Below, in pieces: positions 23,602-32,578 of a stretch of 38,933 nt of DNA. Under the pieces are notes generated by a model. That model worked only from the letters and a program-made list of their open reading frames with translations. It had not been told where the DNA came from and did no database searches. This stretch comes from Magnetococcales bacterium (GTDB taxonomy: Bacteria; Pseudomonadota; Magnetococcia; Magnetococcales; JADFYX01). The position numbers were made by a program, and so were the translations under genes. The number at the start of each line of letters is the position of its first letter. Within the stretch, counting starts at the first letter, position 1. The DNA is taken from the NCBI GenBank assembly GCA_015232365.1, contig JADFZU010000026.1, forward strand, positions 1 to 38,933. The letters run 5' to 3'.

Positions 23602-24696
23602 TTAATCAGTATGGGCAACAATAGCCTCTTTAATCTGCTTATGAGGAACATCACTATAAATTTTCGCCTGACCTATAGCACCATTGAGAATGACCCTTAT
23701 TTTACCACCACTCACCTTTTTATCACGGCCCATGGCTTCAATGTAGTCATCAGGAGAAAAGTGGCTTGGGGCGGTAGTAGGCAGTCCAGCATTTTTTATT
23801 AACTTTTGAATCCGTTGTACCGTTTGTTGATCACACAGACCACGAATTTGGGCTAGTTGTGCCGCCATCACCATTCCGATTGCCACCCCTTCACCGTGAA
23901 GAATATTACCATATCCTGCCAGAGTCTCAATAGCGTGACCAAAGGTGTGGCCCAGGTTGAGCAGTGCTCTCGTACCACTCTCCCGTTCATCCTCTGCCAC
24001 CACCTGTGCTTTAATGGCACAGCAGGTGTAGAGAAGGTGGGTAAGGGTGGCCTGATCTTTTTTCATGATGGCAGCCATATTATCTTCCAGATAACTAAAA
24101 AAACTGGCGTCCCAAATAATGCCGTATTTAATCACTTCAGCCATTCCAGAGCTAAAGTCCCTAAGAGAAAGGCTGTTTAAAGTACCGGTATCCATAACAA
24201 CCATTTTTGGTTGATAAAATGCACCGATCAGATTTTTACCCAGTGGATGGTTAATGCCGGTTTTGCCGCCAACCGAAGCGTCGACCTGTGAGAGCAGAGT
24301 TGTTGGTACCTGAACAAAGTTGACCCCTCGAAGAAGTGAAGCGGCCGCATAACCGCTTATATCTCCGATTACCCCCCCGCCAAGAGCAAGAATAGTTGCA
24401 GATCTCTCAAAACTGTTTTTTATCAAAACATCAAAAATTGCCTGTAGACTCTCCCAATTTTTATACCTCTCCCCATCTGGTAAAATCACCTGGACTGTAG
24501 AAAAACCACTCTTGTGCAGTGAGTCCAAAACCTGTGACAAGTACAAAGGAGCAACTGTCTCGTTACTGACAACCCCAATCTGCCTCCCCTTTAAAATAGG
24601 TTGCAACCTATCCCCAATGCTTTCAAGAAGATTGGGACCTATAACAATGTCATAGGAGCGGTCGCCTAGCAAAAGCGGTAGTGTTTTGATCGCCAT
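23602..24696 (-). CDS. aroB: 3-dehydroquinate synthase
   Basis: AroB converts DAHP to 3-dehydroquinate (second step of the shikimate pathway), using NAD+ and a divalent metal. The 364 residues carry PDGERYKNWESL, the NAD-binding GGGVIGDISGYAAASLLRG, PTTLLSQVDASVGGKTGIN, and metal-ligand segments LGHTFGHAIE and HGEGVAIGM. It is the last gene of the pil operon, 17 bases after pilQ. The shikimate kinase gene aroK, which commonly lies between pilQ and aroB in gammaproteobacteria, is missing here. Confidence 0.96.
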   Translation of the reverse strand: MAIKTLPLLLGDRSYDIVIGPNLLESIGDRLQPILKGRQIGVVSNETVAPLYLSQVLDSLHKSGFSTVQVILPDGERYKNWESLQAIFDVLIKNSFERSATILALGGGVIGDISGYAAASLLRGVNFVQVPTTLLSQVDASVGGKTGINHPLGKNLIGAFYQPKMVVMDTGTLNSLSLRDFSSGMAEVIKYGIIWDASFFSYLEDNMAAIMKKDQATLTHLLYTCCAIKAQVVAEDERESGTRALLNLGHTFGHAIETLAGYGNILHGEGVAIGMVMAAQLAQIRGLCDQQTVQRIQKLIKNAGLPTTAPSHFSPDDYIEAMGRDKKVSGGKIRVILNGAIGQAKIYSDVPHKQIKEAIVAHTD

Positions 24697-24713
24697 AAGA
24701 GAGTCCGAAATTA

Positions 24714-27149
24714 CTATTTAGAATGAATAATATGGGGAGTAATAAAAATTAACAGTTCAGACTGGGTATCAGTGTCAGCATTATTTTCAAACATCCAACC
24801 CAATAACGGCATTTTATGCAGACCCGGCACCTTGGACTTATTACGCACCTGGTTATTTGTATAAATACCGCCCAGAACTATCGTCTCACCATCAAAAACC
24901 AACGCCTGGGTATTTATAGTCTTGGTATTGACAAGAGGTGGTGGCCCTACATCGGTAATTGAGTCATTAGTCGCCTTTATCTGTAGGGTTATATAGTTGT
25001 TAGGGGTTGCCTGAGGAGTCACCTCCAGGCTGAGCTTTGCTTCAACATAGGTAGTAACATTAACCCCGTCTTGAGTAACGGTATAGGGAACCTTCTGCCC
25101 TTGACTGATATTGGCAGCCTTGTTGTTGGTGGTCAAAACCCTGGGGCTAGAGATGGTTTTAGCTTTGTTATCACTCTCTAAAGCGGCAATCTCTATATCA
25201 AGATCGATGAGAGGAGATAGTCCGCCCAGATGGATACCCAGACTTCCAGTAGAGGCCGTGGGCAAAAGGTTGACATTTGCTGGAGCACTGGTGGTCAACC
25301 TTGCCCTGGGGTTTGTGTCGCCCTCTGCTGCAATAAAGGCTTCATAGGCGTTTGCTGTGCTACTGGAGACACCTAGACCACTGTCAGCGGCAGCAAAGCC
25401 CCAGTTAATGCCAAAACTATTGGCACTGTTGCGGTCCACCTCTACAATTCTTGCTTCAATCAGCACCTGGGGGATAGGCTTATCAAGCTTTTTTACCATC
25501 TCCCTGATTTTAGACATATTCTCGGCGGTATCTTTGACAATCAGGGTGTTGGTCCGTGTGTCAATTGACACAGAGCCAGCATCAGAGACCAACCGGGTTC
25601 CCAGCTTTTGGTCACCCTCCATAAGCAGGGTTCGCAACTCGGCACCACCGGCAAAACTGACTGGAATCAGCTCCGTAACAAAAGGCTCAAGCTGTTGGGC
25701 ACTCTGCCGGGCTTGTAGGCGGGCCTGTGCTGTAGATTGAATCTCAGCCAGAGGAGCAACCCGCAATACATTACCCTGCCTCACCTTGCCCAAACCTTTA
25801 GCCTCAAGAATAAGATCCAGCGCCTGATCCCAAGGAACATCCATCAACCGCATGGTTATGGTTCCGCTAACGGAGTCGGAGAGAATAATATTCAGCTTAC
25901 TAACCTCGGCAATAATCCGCAGGGCGTTTTGCACCTCAATATCCTTAAAATCCAGAGAGACTGAACTTCCGGTATATGGAGAGGCTCCATCAGCTATTTT
26001 TGCTGGTGCAGGGTGGATTATAACCAGCACTTCATCATCTTTTTCCAGCACCTCATGACGACTACCAACACTATCCAAAGTCACCACTACCGATGTATCA
26101 CCGCTGCTGTTGGTAGTATCTATGGTCAACACTGGCCCACCAAACGCCCGGACATCCATCCGCCTGATTAATGATTGATCTACCGGAGTTTTGGCAAAAG
26201 AGAGAAAAAGCTGGCCATCCTCACGACTGATTTTTAATGGCCCCACGCTGTTGTGTTTAATCCGCAGCAGAGCCAACGCTCCATCACGGGTAAACTGAAC
26301 ATCACGAATACCCTCTTGGAGATTTGCATGGTCCCCTATATTGCTGGCATCTGAAGGTTGGATATTATTGCCAAGGGAAATTACCGGCATACCTGCATCA
26401 ATGTTTATTTTAAAACCCACCGAAGCATCAACCAACTCCACCACCAACCGGGTTTTTTCCGCTCCACCCATCAAAAAAGCGTTTATGGCGTGGGGGGAGT
26501 TAATCTTGACATGACGGCCCCTGCCCGGCCCCCGCACACCTGCCATATCCAACACCAAACGGGGCGGGTTGTCCAGCCGGAATGCTTTTGGAGTAGTGAC
26601 AACCCCTTTTCCCAACAGGCGTAACTCTGTCCCGTTTTGTTGATGATGAACCGCAACATCTTCCAGAACCGCTTGCCGAGCTGCTTTCAGACTATTTTTA
26701 TCAATAAAAACTATATCCAGTCCATCACTACGCTCTTTAACCTCGTACTCCAGTGCCTTCTCAAGTGTCACCTCGATACGGCTACCGCCCATCTCCTCCT
26801 CAGATGGAAAAAGTCCGGTTACCGGGCTGTTATTAATCACTGTTGGCTGGATATTTGCCGCCAGATTGGCTTTGGGGAAAATCAACACAACCCTCTGGGG
26901 GTTACTCAAACGGAAAACCTGGTATGTTAAAGGTTTATCCGAGACCAGGGAGATCTGCTCACCTTTTTGGGTCCGGTAATGGGCCATACTTCCTATGGTG
27001 ATCTGATCTTCCTGCTCTACCTCAGCATCGCTATTCAACCCTTCCCACCGCTCATCTTCGGTTGTTTTACAACCGCCTATCAATAGTGGAACACCAAGCA
27101 CCATGATGGTTAATAGAGCCAACCAAGAATTTTTTCTTTTAACTCTCAT
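24714..27149 (-). CDS. pilQ: Type IV pilus secretin PilQ, predicted lipoprotein
   Basis: PilQ forms the outer-membrane channel for type IV pili. Within 811 residues there are two AMIN domains (about 55-125 and 165-235; peptidoglycan binding), an STN/N0 domain from about 395 (VSLDFKDIEVQNALRIIAEV), an N1 domain (DTRTNTLIVKDTAENMSKI), and the secretin core (VPYTVTQDGVN to the C terminus; VPGLHKMPLLGWMF; LLIFITPHII). The signal sequence ends in a lipobox, LLIGGCK with C27, and lysine at +2 favours the outer membrane. A lipidated secretin can reach the outer membrane without a separate pilotin, as known for HxcQ. It overlaps pilP by 4 bases. Confidence 0.95.
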   Translation of the reverse strand: MRVKRKNSWLALLTIMVLGVPLLIGGCKTTEDERWEGLNSDAEVEQEDQITIGSMAHYRTQKGEQISLVSDKPLTYQVFRLSNPQRVVLIFPKANLAANIQPTVINNSPVTGLFPSEEEMGGSRIEVTLEKALEYEVKERSDGLDIVFIDKNSLKAARQAVLEDVAVHHQQNGTELRLLGKGVVTTPKAFRLDNPPRLVLDMAGVRGPGRGRHVKINSPHAINAFLMGGAEKTRLVVELVDASVGFKINIDAGMPVISLGNNIQPSDASNIGDHANLQEGIRDVQFTRDGALALLRIKHNSVGPLKISREDGQLFLSFAKTPVDQSLIRRMDVRAFGGPVLTIDTTNSSGDTSVVVTLDSVGSRHEVLEKDDEVLVIIHPAPAKIADGASPYTGSSVSLDFKDIEVQNALRIIAEVSKLNIILSDSVSGTITMRLMDVPWDQALDLILEAKGLGKVRQGNVLRVAPLAEIQSTAQARLQARQSAQQLEPFVTELIPVSFAGGAELRTLLMEGDQKLGTRLVSDAGSVSIDTRTNTLIVKDTAENMSKIREMVKKLDKPIPQVLIEARIVEVDRNSANSFGINWGFAAADSGLGVSSSTANAYEAFIAAEGDTNPRARLTTSAPANVNLLPTASTGSLGIHLGGLSPLIDLDIEIAALESDNKAKTISSPRVLTTNNKAANISQGQKVPYTVTQDGVNVTTYVEAKLSLEVTPQATPNNYITLQIKATNDSITDVGPPPLVNTKTINTQALVFDGETIVLGGIYTNNQVRNKSKVPGLHKMPLLGWMFENNADTDTQSELLIFITPHIIHSK

Positions 27150-27637
27150 TGTCCATCCTTTTTGTGCAACCGCAGAGTAATGGTCCGGCTCTTTTTGCTC
27201 TGCCCAGACACCGGCTCAACAATAACCACTTCTCCATCATTTATCTGATTAATTTGTCCTTCATTAACCCCAATATACTGACCTATGCGTACCATATGGC
27301 CCTTCCCTTCCGGATCACGAAACATAGCCGCTGAAGACTGGCCTTCAATTTGGAATAAAATAGCCACCAACTTTAAACTATCCAACTGGAACCGCTCAAG
27401 ATAGTCTGGAACTCTAACTGGCTTTAGCTCGCCAAACTCCGCTAGAGCCTCACTATCCTCTTTTAAACCTACTCCAAGAGGAACTTTAAAAGGGTCGCGT
27501 TTACCTTTGGGGTCATAGATAAACGGGGCCGGCTTCTTCTCCTCAGCCAAGCCAACAACCGGCAGTAGCAGCATAGCGATAAAGAGAGGCAGTACCGCAA
27601 GCCGGTATAGATACGAGATAGTAGACAAACTCCTCAT
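27146..27637 (-). CDS. pilP: Type IV pilus assembly protein PilP
   Basis: PilP links the inner-membrane PilN/PilO pair to the PilQ secretin in the periplasm. The 163 residues show the family signature near the start of the mature part (FIYDPKGKRDPFKVPL) and a beta-rich C-terminal domain (LVAILFQIEG..AMFRDPEGKGHMVRIGQYIG). PilP is usually a lipoprotein, but this protein has no cysteine at all: the signal sequence ends VVGLAEE and would be cut by signal peptidase I, or stay as an anchor. Stop and start codons overlap those of pilQ and pilO (4 bases each). Confidence 0.93.
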   Translation of the reverse strand: MRSLSTISYLYRLAVLPLFIAMLLLPVVGLAEEKKPAPFIYDPKGKRDPFKVPLGVGLKEDSEALAEFGELKPVRVPDYLERFQLDSLKLVAILFQIEGQSSAAMFRDPEGKGHMVRIGQYIGVNEGQINQINDGEVVIVEPVSGQSKKSRTITLRLHKKDGQ

Positions 27638-28245
27638 CTTTTACCCCCTGCTTTGCGCTTTCCCTTTTTAGGTCGCTGATCTATATCCAAAAACCGATAG
27701 GTAGTGACCCAAGCTTTGGTATTGAGCATCTGGCCATCTTTCTGGGGCTTCATCTCTATATTTGAAAAGGTGACAATCCGTGAGAACCTGGCCACCTGAT
27801 TCATAAAAAGCAGAGTTTCGTGAAACGGCCCACGAACTCTGACCTCCACCGGAACCTGGGCGTAGACATCTACCACTATCTCCGGTTTTGGAGCAAACAG
27901 GGTAAACTCCAAGCCCTGTTCGTGACCGGCATTGGAAATATTGGTTAAAAGTGCAGGAATCTCTTTCTTGGATGGTAGTTTTCGTGCTGCTTTCGCCTCT
28001 TTCTCTTTTAAAATTACCAGCTCCTCACGCAGTTTTGGCAACCTGAGCAACATCCGCTTTTTTATAGCAATGCTCTCAACCTGCTGGGCAATTTTAGCTC
28101 TGTTGCTCTCTATCAATTGTAGCTGGTCGTTGAGAGAAAAGTGCCAATAACCGGCAAGCAAAACTAATAAAATCAAAAAACCGATACCAATTTTTTTATA
28201 AAGCGGCAGGCGGAGTACATCAACTGGATCAAAACCAAGCTCCAT
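27634..28245 (-). CDS. pilO: Type IV pilus inner-membrane protein PilO
   Basis: A 203-residue bitopic protein: short cytoplasmic start, one membrane helix (IGIGFLILLVLLAGYWHF, about 19-36), a periplasmic coiled coil (about 40-90), then a ferredoxin-like domain (FTLFAPKPEIVVDVYAQVPVEVRVRG). It pairs with PilN to align the assembly platform and the secretin. The tail is strongly basic (RPKKGKRKAGGKR). Two bases separate it from pilN. Confidence 0.94.
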   Translation of the reverse strand: MELGFDPVDVLRLPLYKKIGIGFLILLVLLAGYWHFSLNDQLQLIESNRAKIAQQVESIAIKKRMLLRLPKLREELVILKEKEAKAARKLPSKKEIPALLTNISNAGHEQGLEFTLFAPKPEIVVDVYAQVPVEVRVRGPFHETLLFMNQVARFSRIVTFSNIEMKPQKDGQMLNTKAWVTTYRFLDIDQRPKKGKRKAGGKR

Positions 28246-28247
28246 GA

Positions 28248-28841
28248 TTATTTACCCCCTCTTTTTTTCTTATTATCTGTCTCTTTGGGGGCGGGAACCA
28301 CAATAGTTGCACTAAGCTTGAACTCACGCAGCTTACGGTTGCTTTTATCAATATTCACCTTGGCAAGGTTATTCAAATTTACTTGAGATATGTGGATAGA
28401 GCTGTCCAGCTTCCGCATAAAGTCTGCAACCATGGCGTTGGAGAGAGTAAAACCGATTATGGTCAGGTTGTTCCCCTTGGTAGAGATCTCTTTCAACCAG
28501 ACTTTTTCTGGAATAGAGCTGCTAATAACTTCAAACAGATGCACAGGAAGATCTCGCTGCAACCCCAGAGTCTCAATGATAACCAACCGGGCTTTAACCT
28601 GCTTCTTTCTAATGTTGATATCTTTGATCTCTCCAAGCTTGGCATCCAGAGTGGCGATTACCTTGTTCTGATTGGACACGGTTACTATCTGGCTATCTAT
28701 ATGGCTAGAGATAGATGACTTGGCAAACATTATCAGCCCTAAACCAACCAGAGCAGTTATTCCCCAGGCAATAAAGATGGTTTGAATCATCTTTTCCCGG
28801 CGAGCCTCACGGTAGGGGAGGAGATTAACCTTTAAAATCAT
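28248..28841 (-). CDS. pilN: Type IV pilus inner-membrane protein PilN
   Basis: A 197-residue bitopic protein. The N terminus MILKVNLLPYREARREK carries the conserved INLLP-type motif that inserts into the PilM groove. One membrane helix follows (about 20-42), then a coiled coil and a periplasmic domain (VWLKEISTKGNNLTIIGFT). The tail is lysine-rich (KETDNKKKRGGK). The ATG overlaps the pilM stop by 4 bases. Confidence 0.95.
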   Translation of the reverse strand: MILKVNLLPYREARREKMIQTIFIAWGITALVGLGLIMFAKSSISSHIDSQIVTVSNQNKVIATLDAKLGEIKDINIRKKQVKARLVIIETLGLQRDLPVHLFEVISSSIPEKVWLKEISTKGNNLTIIGFTLSNAMVADFMRKLDSSIHISQVNLNNLAKVNIDKSNRKLREFKLSATIVVPAPKETDNKKKRGGK

Positions 28842-29962
28842 GGCATATCTCCCCGCAATGCCAGCCCCAGTGCCAACATAAAGCGAGATGCAGAAGATTT
28901 GGACATAGGCTGGCAGCCACTGCCGCTACCAGGCTTGAGGCCGCTTAGGGGGTTGCTAAACTTGACAGAAATTTCCAACTTTTCACTCAGACGCTGATCT
29001 AAACCGCCAATATGGGTACAGGGGCCAGAGATGGTGAGTTCCTGGACTGGATGGCCAGAGTTGCCCTGTTTATAAAAATTGATCGACTGTTTGATAGTGC
29101 TGGCCAACTGCTCCTCAAACGGCGGCAGATGCTCTGCTAACACCTCTTTCTCCTCAGGGGTTTTGCCCCCTTGAAGCAACTGCTCCGCATCAGCTAAGGG
29201 AACCTCCAACTCCTGGCTGATCTGCTGAATCAACTGTCTGACCCCAACATTATAATCACGGGTATAGACAGGAATTTCCCCTAAAAAAATTGCTACATTT
29301 AGATATGACCCACCACAGTTGACCAAGGCAACAACTGTTTTACTGTCAGGTTTCTCTTGTTCTGCTTCAGCTTTTTTCTTAGACTTTTTTTTCTTCTTCT
29401 TATTACCAAGCCCTATTGATCCCGGAGCTATAAAAGCATCATGGGCATTGATCAGACAACAGATTTCCAGATCACATACTGAAGCTACCAGTCCTGCCCC
29501 CTCTATTATTTTGAGGCGCTCTTCCAACGGCTCTTTTTTACAGGCGGTCAATAGTACGTTTAACTGCTCTTGATCTTGGTTTAATATTTGGAAATCTAGA
29601 TTGACATCATCAATACCAAAGGGAATATGTTCTTCTGCCTCCAGGGAAATCTGGTCTTCCAGCTCCATTTCTGTCATAAATGGGAGTTGAATGCTTTTGA
29701 TAACCACAGAAGGGCCACCAACAGACATGGCAACCCGCTTGGTTGAGAAGCCGGTTTTCTCAAAAAGAGTTCGTAGTGCAGAGATAACCTCTTCACTATT
29801 TTTTACCTTTCCATCCTCTATGGCAGTTGGTGGCAAAGGCTGATTACCCCAACGATGCAGCCGCCAACCACTGCCAGCTGGACGAATCTCTACCGCCCGA
29901 ATGGCTGTTGTACCGATATCCAGGCCGACGATAGGCTTATATTTGGAAAAAAAAGGTAGCAT
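28838..29962 (-). CDS. pilM: Type IV pilus ATPase-like protein PilM
   Basis: PilM is a cytoplasmic actin/FtsA-fold protein that binds ATP and the PilN N terminus. From the ATG at 29962 it has 374 residues, with phosphate-1 motif VGLDIGTTAIRAVEI near residues 12-26, VAMSVGGPSV, and the second half GGSYLNVAIF and LTISGPCTHIGGL. The open frame extends 39 codons further upstream but the family N terminus is MLPFFSKYKPIVGLDIGTT. A very basic insert (KKKKKKSKKKAEAEQEKPDSK-like, about residues 185-206) interrupts the fold and is unusual. First gene of pilMNOPQ-aroB, divergent from PBP1A across 133 bp. Confidence 0.93.
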   Translation of the reverse strand: MLPFFSKYKPIVGLDIGTTAIRAVEIRPAGSGWRLHRWGNQPLPPTAIEDGKVKNSEEVISALRTLFEKTGFSTKRVAMSVGGPSVVIKSIQLPFMTEMELEDQISLEAEEHIPFGIDDVNLDFQILNQDQEQLNVLLTACKKEPLEERLKIIEGAGLVASVCDLEICCLINAHDAFIAPGSIGLGNKKKKKKSKKKAEAEQEKPDSKTVVALVNCGGSYLNVAIFLGEIPVYTRDYNVGVRQLIQQISQELEVPLADAEQLLQGGKTPEEKEVLAEHLPPFEEQLASTIKQSINFYKQGNSGHPVQELTISGPCTHIGGLDQRLSEKLEISVKFSNPLSGLKPGSGSGCQPMSKSSASRFMLALGLALRGDMP

Positions 29963-30095
29963 AAATATTAAATTATATGTCCAGTAGGTTTTTAAAATTT
30001 GCACATCAATGCTAACATTACCAATTTGAGCAACGAGATGTCTATCGCTATCTCTGAATATTTCATGAATTATAGACATTTGTTAAGGTTAATCC

Positions 30096-32570
30096 ATGAG
30101 CAGAAAATTAAAAGATAGAAAAATCAAAAAAAAGCGTGGTTGGTTTTTCCGCCTGACTGTGGTTTTTATCACCCTCTTTTTTATTGGCACTGGAGTGGTG
30201 TGGAAGGTCTATCAACAGTACAGCCAAGACCTACCAACCCTGGATGATCTTGCCCACTATAAGCCGAGCCTTGTAACCAGGGTGTTTGCCCGAGACTACC
30301 AACTGTTGGGTGAGTTTTACATTCAGAGGCGACAGTTTGTCCCATTTGAAGAGATTCCAAAACAGTTGGTTCTCGCTCTATTGGCTATTGAAGATTGGAA
30401 GTTCTACAAACATCCAGGGATAGATCTGGTAGGCATGTTTCGAGCGGCAATTGCCAATGTTCGGGCTGGACGAAAAGTTCAAGGAGCCTCAACAATCACC
30501 CAGCAGGTAGCAAGAACCTTTCTTTTGACCGGAATTAAAACCTGGGAGAGAAAAATCAAGGAGATAATCCTCTCCCTGCGTATTGAGCAACGTTTCTCCA
30601 AAGATGAAATTATTGAGCTATACTTGAATCAGGTTCTCTTGGGTGCTGGAGCTTATGGTATTGGTGCAGCATCACGAATCTATTTCAACAAAGATGTTTC
30701 AGAGTTAACCCTGGGGCAGATGGCTCTTGTGGCTGGACTACCACAGGCTCCCAACCGCTATAATCCTTGGCGCAAACCGGAGAGAGCCAAAAAGCGGCAG
30801 ATAAAAGTTCTAAATAGAATGGCTACTGTTGGAGTCATAACCCATGCACAAGCCGAAGCAGCCAAAAAAGAGCCGTTTGGACTGGCCCGGCCGCCAAAAC
30901 CTCTAGAGCAGATCGCCCCGCACTTTTTAGAACATGTACGCCGGACCATTCGCAGTGAGTGGGGTTATGACCAGCTCTACCAGGGTGGATTGGATGTCTA
31001 CACGACCCTGGACCCAGATCTGCAACGGGCGGCACAAAAGGCGATTCGTGACGGCCTCCTCGCCCTGGACCGGAGGCACGGTTACCGTGGCCCAGTTGCC
31101 CACCTTGATGATTTAAAAGCAGAAAGCTTGGGGGCATGGTTGACAGCCAACCCGGAAAAGTTAGTCTCAACTTCAGGTTATCTATATGGGCTGGTGCTGG
31201 AAGCTGTGGAAGGTCAACCGGCTCAAGTCCAGATACTGGAAGACAACCGGGTGGTTGAGATACCCCTTGATGGTGTCAAATGGGCCAGACCAAGACTGGA
31301 AGGGAATGATAAAAATCTTGGTGCTAAAATCAAAGCTATTACCGATGTGTTGGCTCCAGGAGATATCATTCTGGTGGAGTTGCCACGTAAAGAGAACGAC
31401 ATCTACCGTTTAGGCCAGGAGCCGGAGGCCGAAGCTGCAATGGTTAGTCTTGATCCCCATACCGGACAGATTCTAGCCATGGTTGGTGGATATAATTTTG
31501 CCAACAGTGAGTTTAACCGGGCAACCCAGAGCAAACGGCAACCAGGATCGGCATTTAAGCCGTTTTTGTATGCGGCAGGTCTGGATCAAAAATACTCCCC
31601 TGTTGATAAAATTGACGACAGCCCCCTACCGATTAAATACCGTGACCCTGATACTGGCGAACTCAAGGTGTGGCGCGCTGAAAACTATGAAAAAAGATTC
31701 TACGGCCCCACCACCCTCCGGACCGGCCTGGCCCACTCACGAAATCTGGTAACTATCCGTTTGGTTAAAGACCTCGGTATATCAAAAGTAGTCCCTTTTC
31801 TTGAAAAGTTTGACCTGCCGATTCCAAAAGCCCGGCAGGATCTATCCCTCTCCCTCGGCTCCATAGGTTTTACACCGTTGGAGATGACCTCCGCCTATGC
31901 GGTGTTTGCCAACGGCGGAAAACTTGTAGAGCCGGTCTACATAGCCAGGGTTCAAGACCGTTTTGGCCGGACGGTCCATCGCCACAAAGGCGGTGATTGT
32001 CTCTTATGCCACCAGGAACCAATCAGCAATGTTGACAAAAACCTGGATGAAAATGGTGAAGAGATCCCACAAACAGTCTCCCTTTTTGGCTCACGGGTTT
32101 TAGAGCCAACTACCGCTTATCAGGCGACAAACCTGCTGAAAGGGGTGATACAGCACGGAACCGGACGACGGGCAAAAAAACTCAACCGGCCTCTTGCTGG
32201 CAAGACAGGAACCACCAACGATCTTCGTGATGCCTGGTTTATGGGCTTTAGCCCCTCACTGGTTACCGGAGTCTGGGTAGGTATGGATGACTCAACACCT
32301 TTGGGCCGCCGGGAGACCGGGGCAACTGCCGCCTTGCCGATCTGGATTGACGTTATGCGTGCCGGTTTGAAAGATCGCCCTGTCACCGACTTCCCAGTAC
32401 CGGAAGGGATTCACTTGGAGGCGGTCAACTATGAGACCGGAGCAGCTCTGGCTCCTGGAGAGAAACACTGGACCATGGAGGCATTCAAAGAGGGACAGAG
32501 GCCCAACCCATCTAAGGAGAAAGGGGTTGTAGAGGATATACAGAATTTGGAAGATGATCTTTATGAGTAG
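30096..32570 (+). CDS. mrcA: Class A penicillin-binding protein 1A
   Basis: This bifunctional peptidoglycan glycosyltransferase/transpeptidase has 824 residues, near E. coli PBP1A (850). A basic cytoplasmic tail and membrane anchor (about 17-37) come first. The GT51 domain has catalytic E99 in AIEDWKFYKHPG and QGASTITQQVAR (129-140). An intervening OB-like domain follows, then the transpeptidase with SAFK (S485, K488), SRN (548-550) and KTGTTND (K703). Both active sites look intact. A CLLCH pentapeptide (C635-H639) lies in the loop before KTG; E. coli PBP1A has a CPEC there, so CxxC is expected but the following His creates an unused-looking CxxCH. It is divergent from pilM and ends 8 bases from convergent wzt. 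Confidence 0.97.
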   Translation: MSRKLKDRKIKKKRGWFFRLTVVFITLFFIGTGVVWKVYQQYSQDLPTLDDLAHYKPSLVTRVFARDYQLLGEFYIQRRQFVPFEEIPKQLVLALLAIEDWKFYKHPGIDLVGMFRAAIANVRAGRKVQGASTITQQVARTFLLTGIKTWERKIKEIILSLRIEQRFSKDEIIELYLNQVLLGAGAYGIGAASRIYFNKDVSELTLGQMALVAGLPQAPNRYNPWRKPERAKKRQIKVLNRMATVGVITHAQAEAAKKEPFGLARPPKPLEQIAPHFLEHVRRTIRSEWGYDQLYQGGLDVYTTLDPDLQRAAQKAIRDGLLALDRRHGYRGPVAHLDDLKAESLGAWLTANPEKLVSTSGYLYGLVLEAVEGQPAQVQILEDNRVVEIPLDGVKWARPRLEGNDKNLGAKIKAITDVLAPGDIILVELPRKENDIYRLGQEPEAEAAMVSLDPHTGQILAMVGGYNFANSEFNRATQSKRQPGSAFKPFLYAAGLDQKYSPVDKIDDSPLPIKYRDPDTGELKVWRAENYEKRFYGPTTLRTGLAHSRNLVTIRLVKDLGISKVVPFLEKFDLPIPKARQDLSLSLGSIGFTPLEMTSAYAVFANGGKLVEPVYIARVQDRFGRTVHRHKGGDCLLCHQEPISNVDKNLDENGEEIPQTVSLFGSRVLEPTTAYQATNLLKGVIQHGTGRRAKKLNRPLAGKTGTTNDLRDAWFMGFSPSLVTGVWVGMDDSTPLGRRETGATAALPIWIDVMRAGLKDRPVTDFPVPEGIHLEAVNYETGAALAPGEKHWTMEAFKEGQRPNPSKEKGVVEDIQNLEDDLYE

Positions 32571-32578
32571 CGGCCCTA

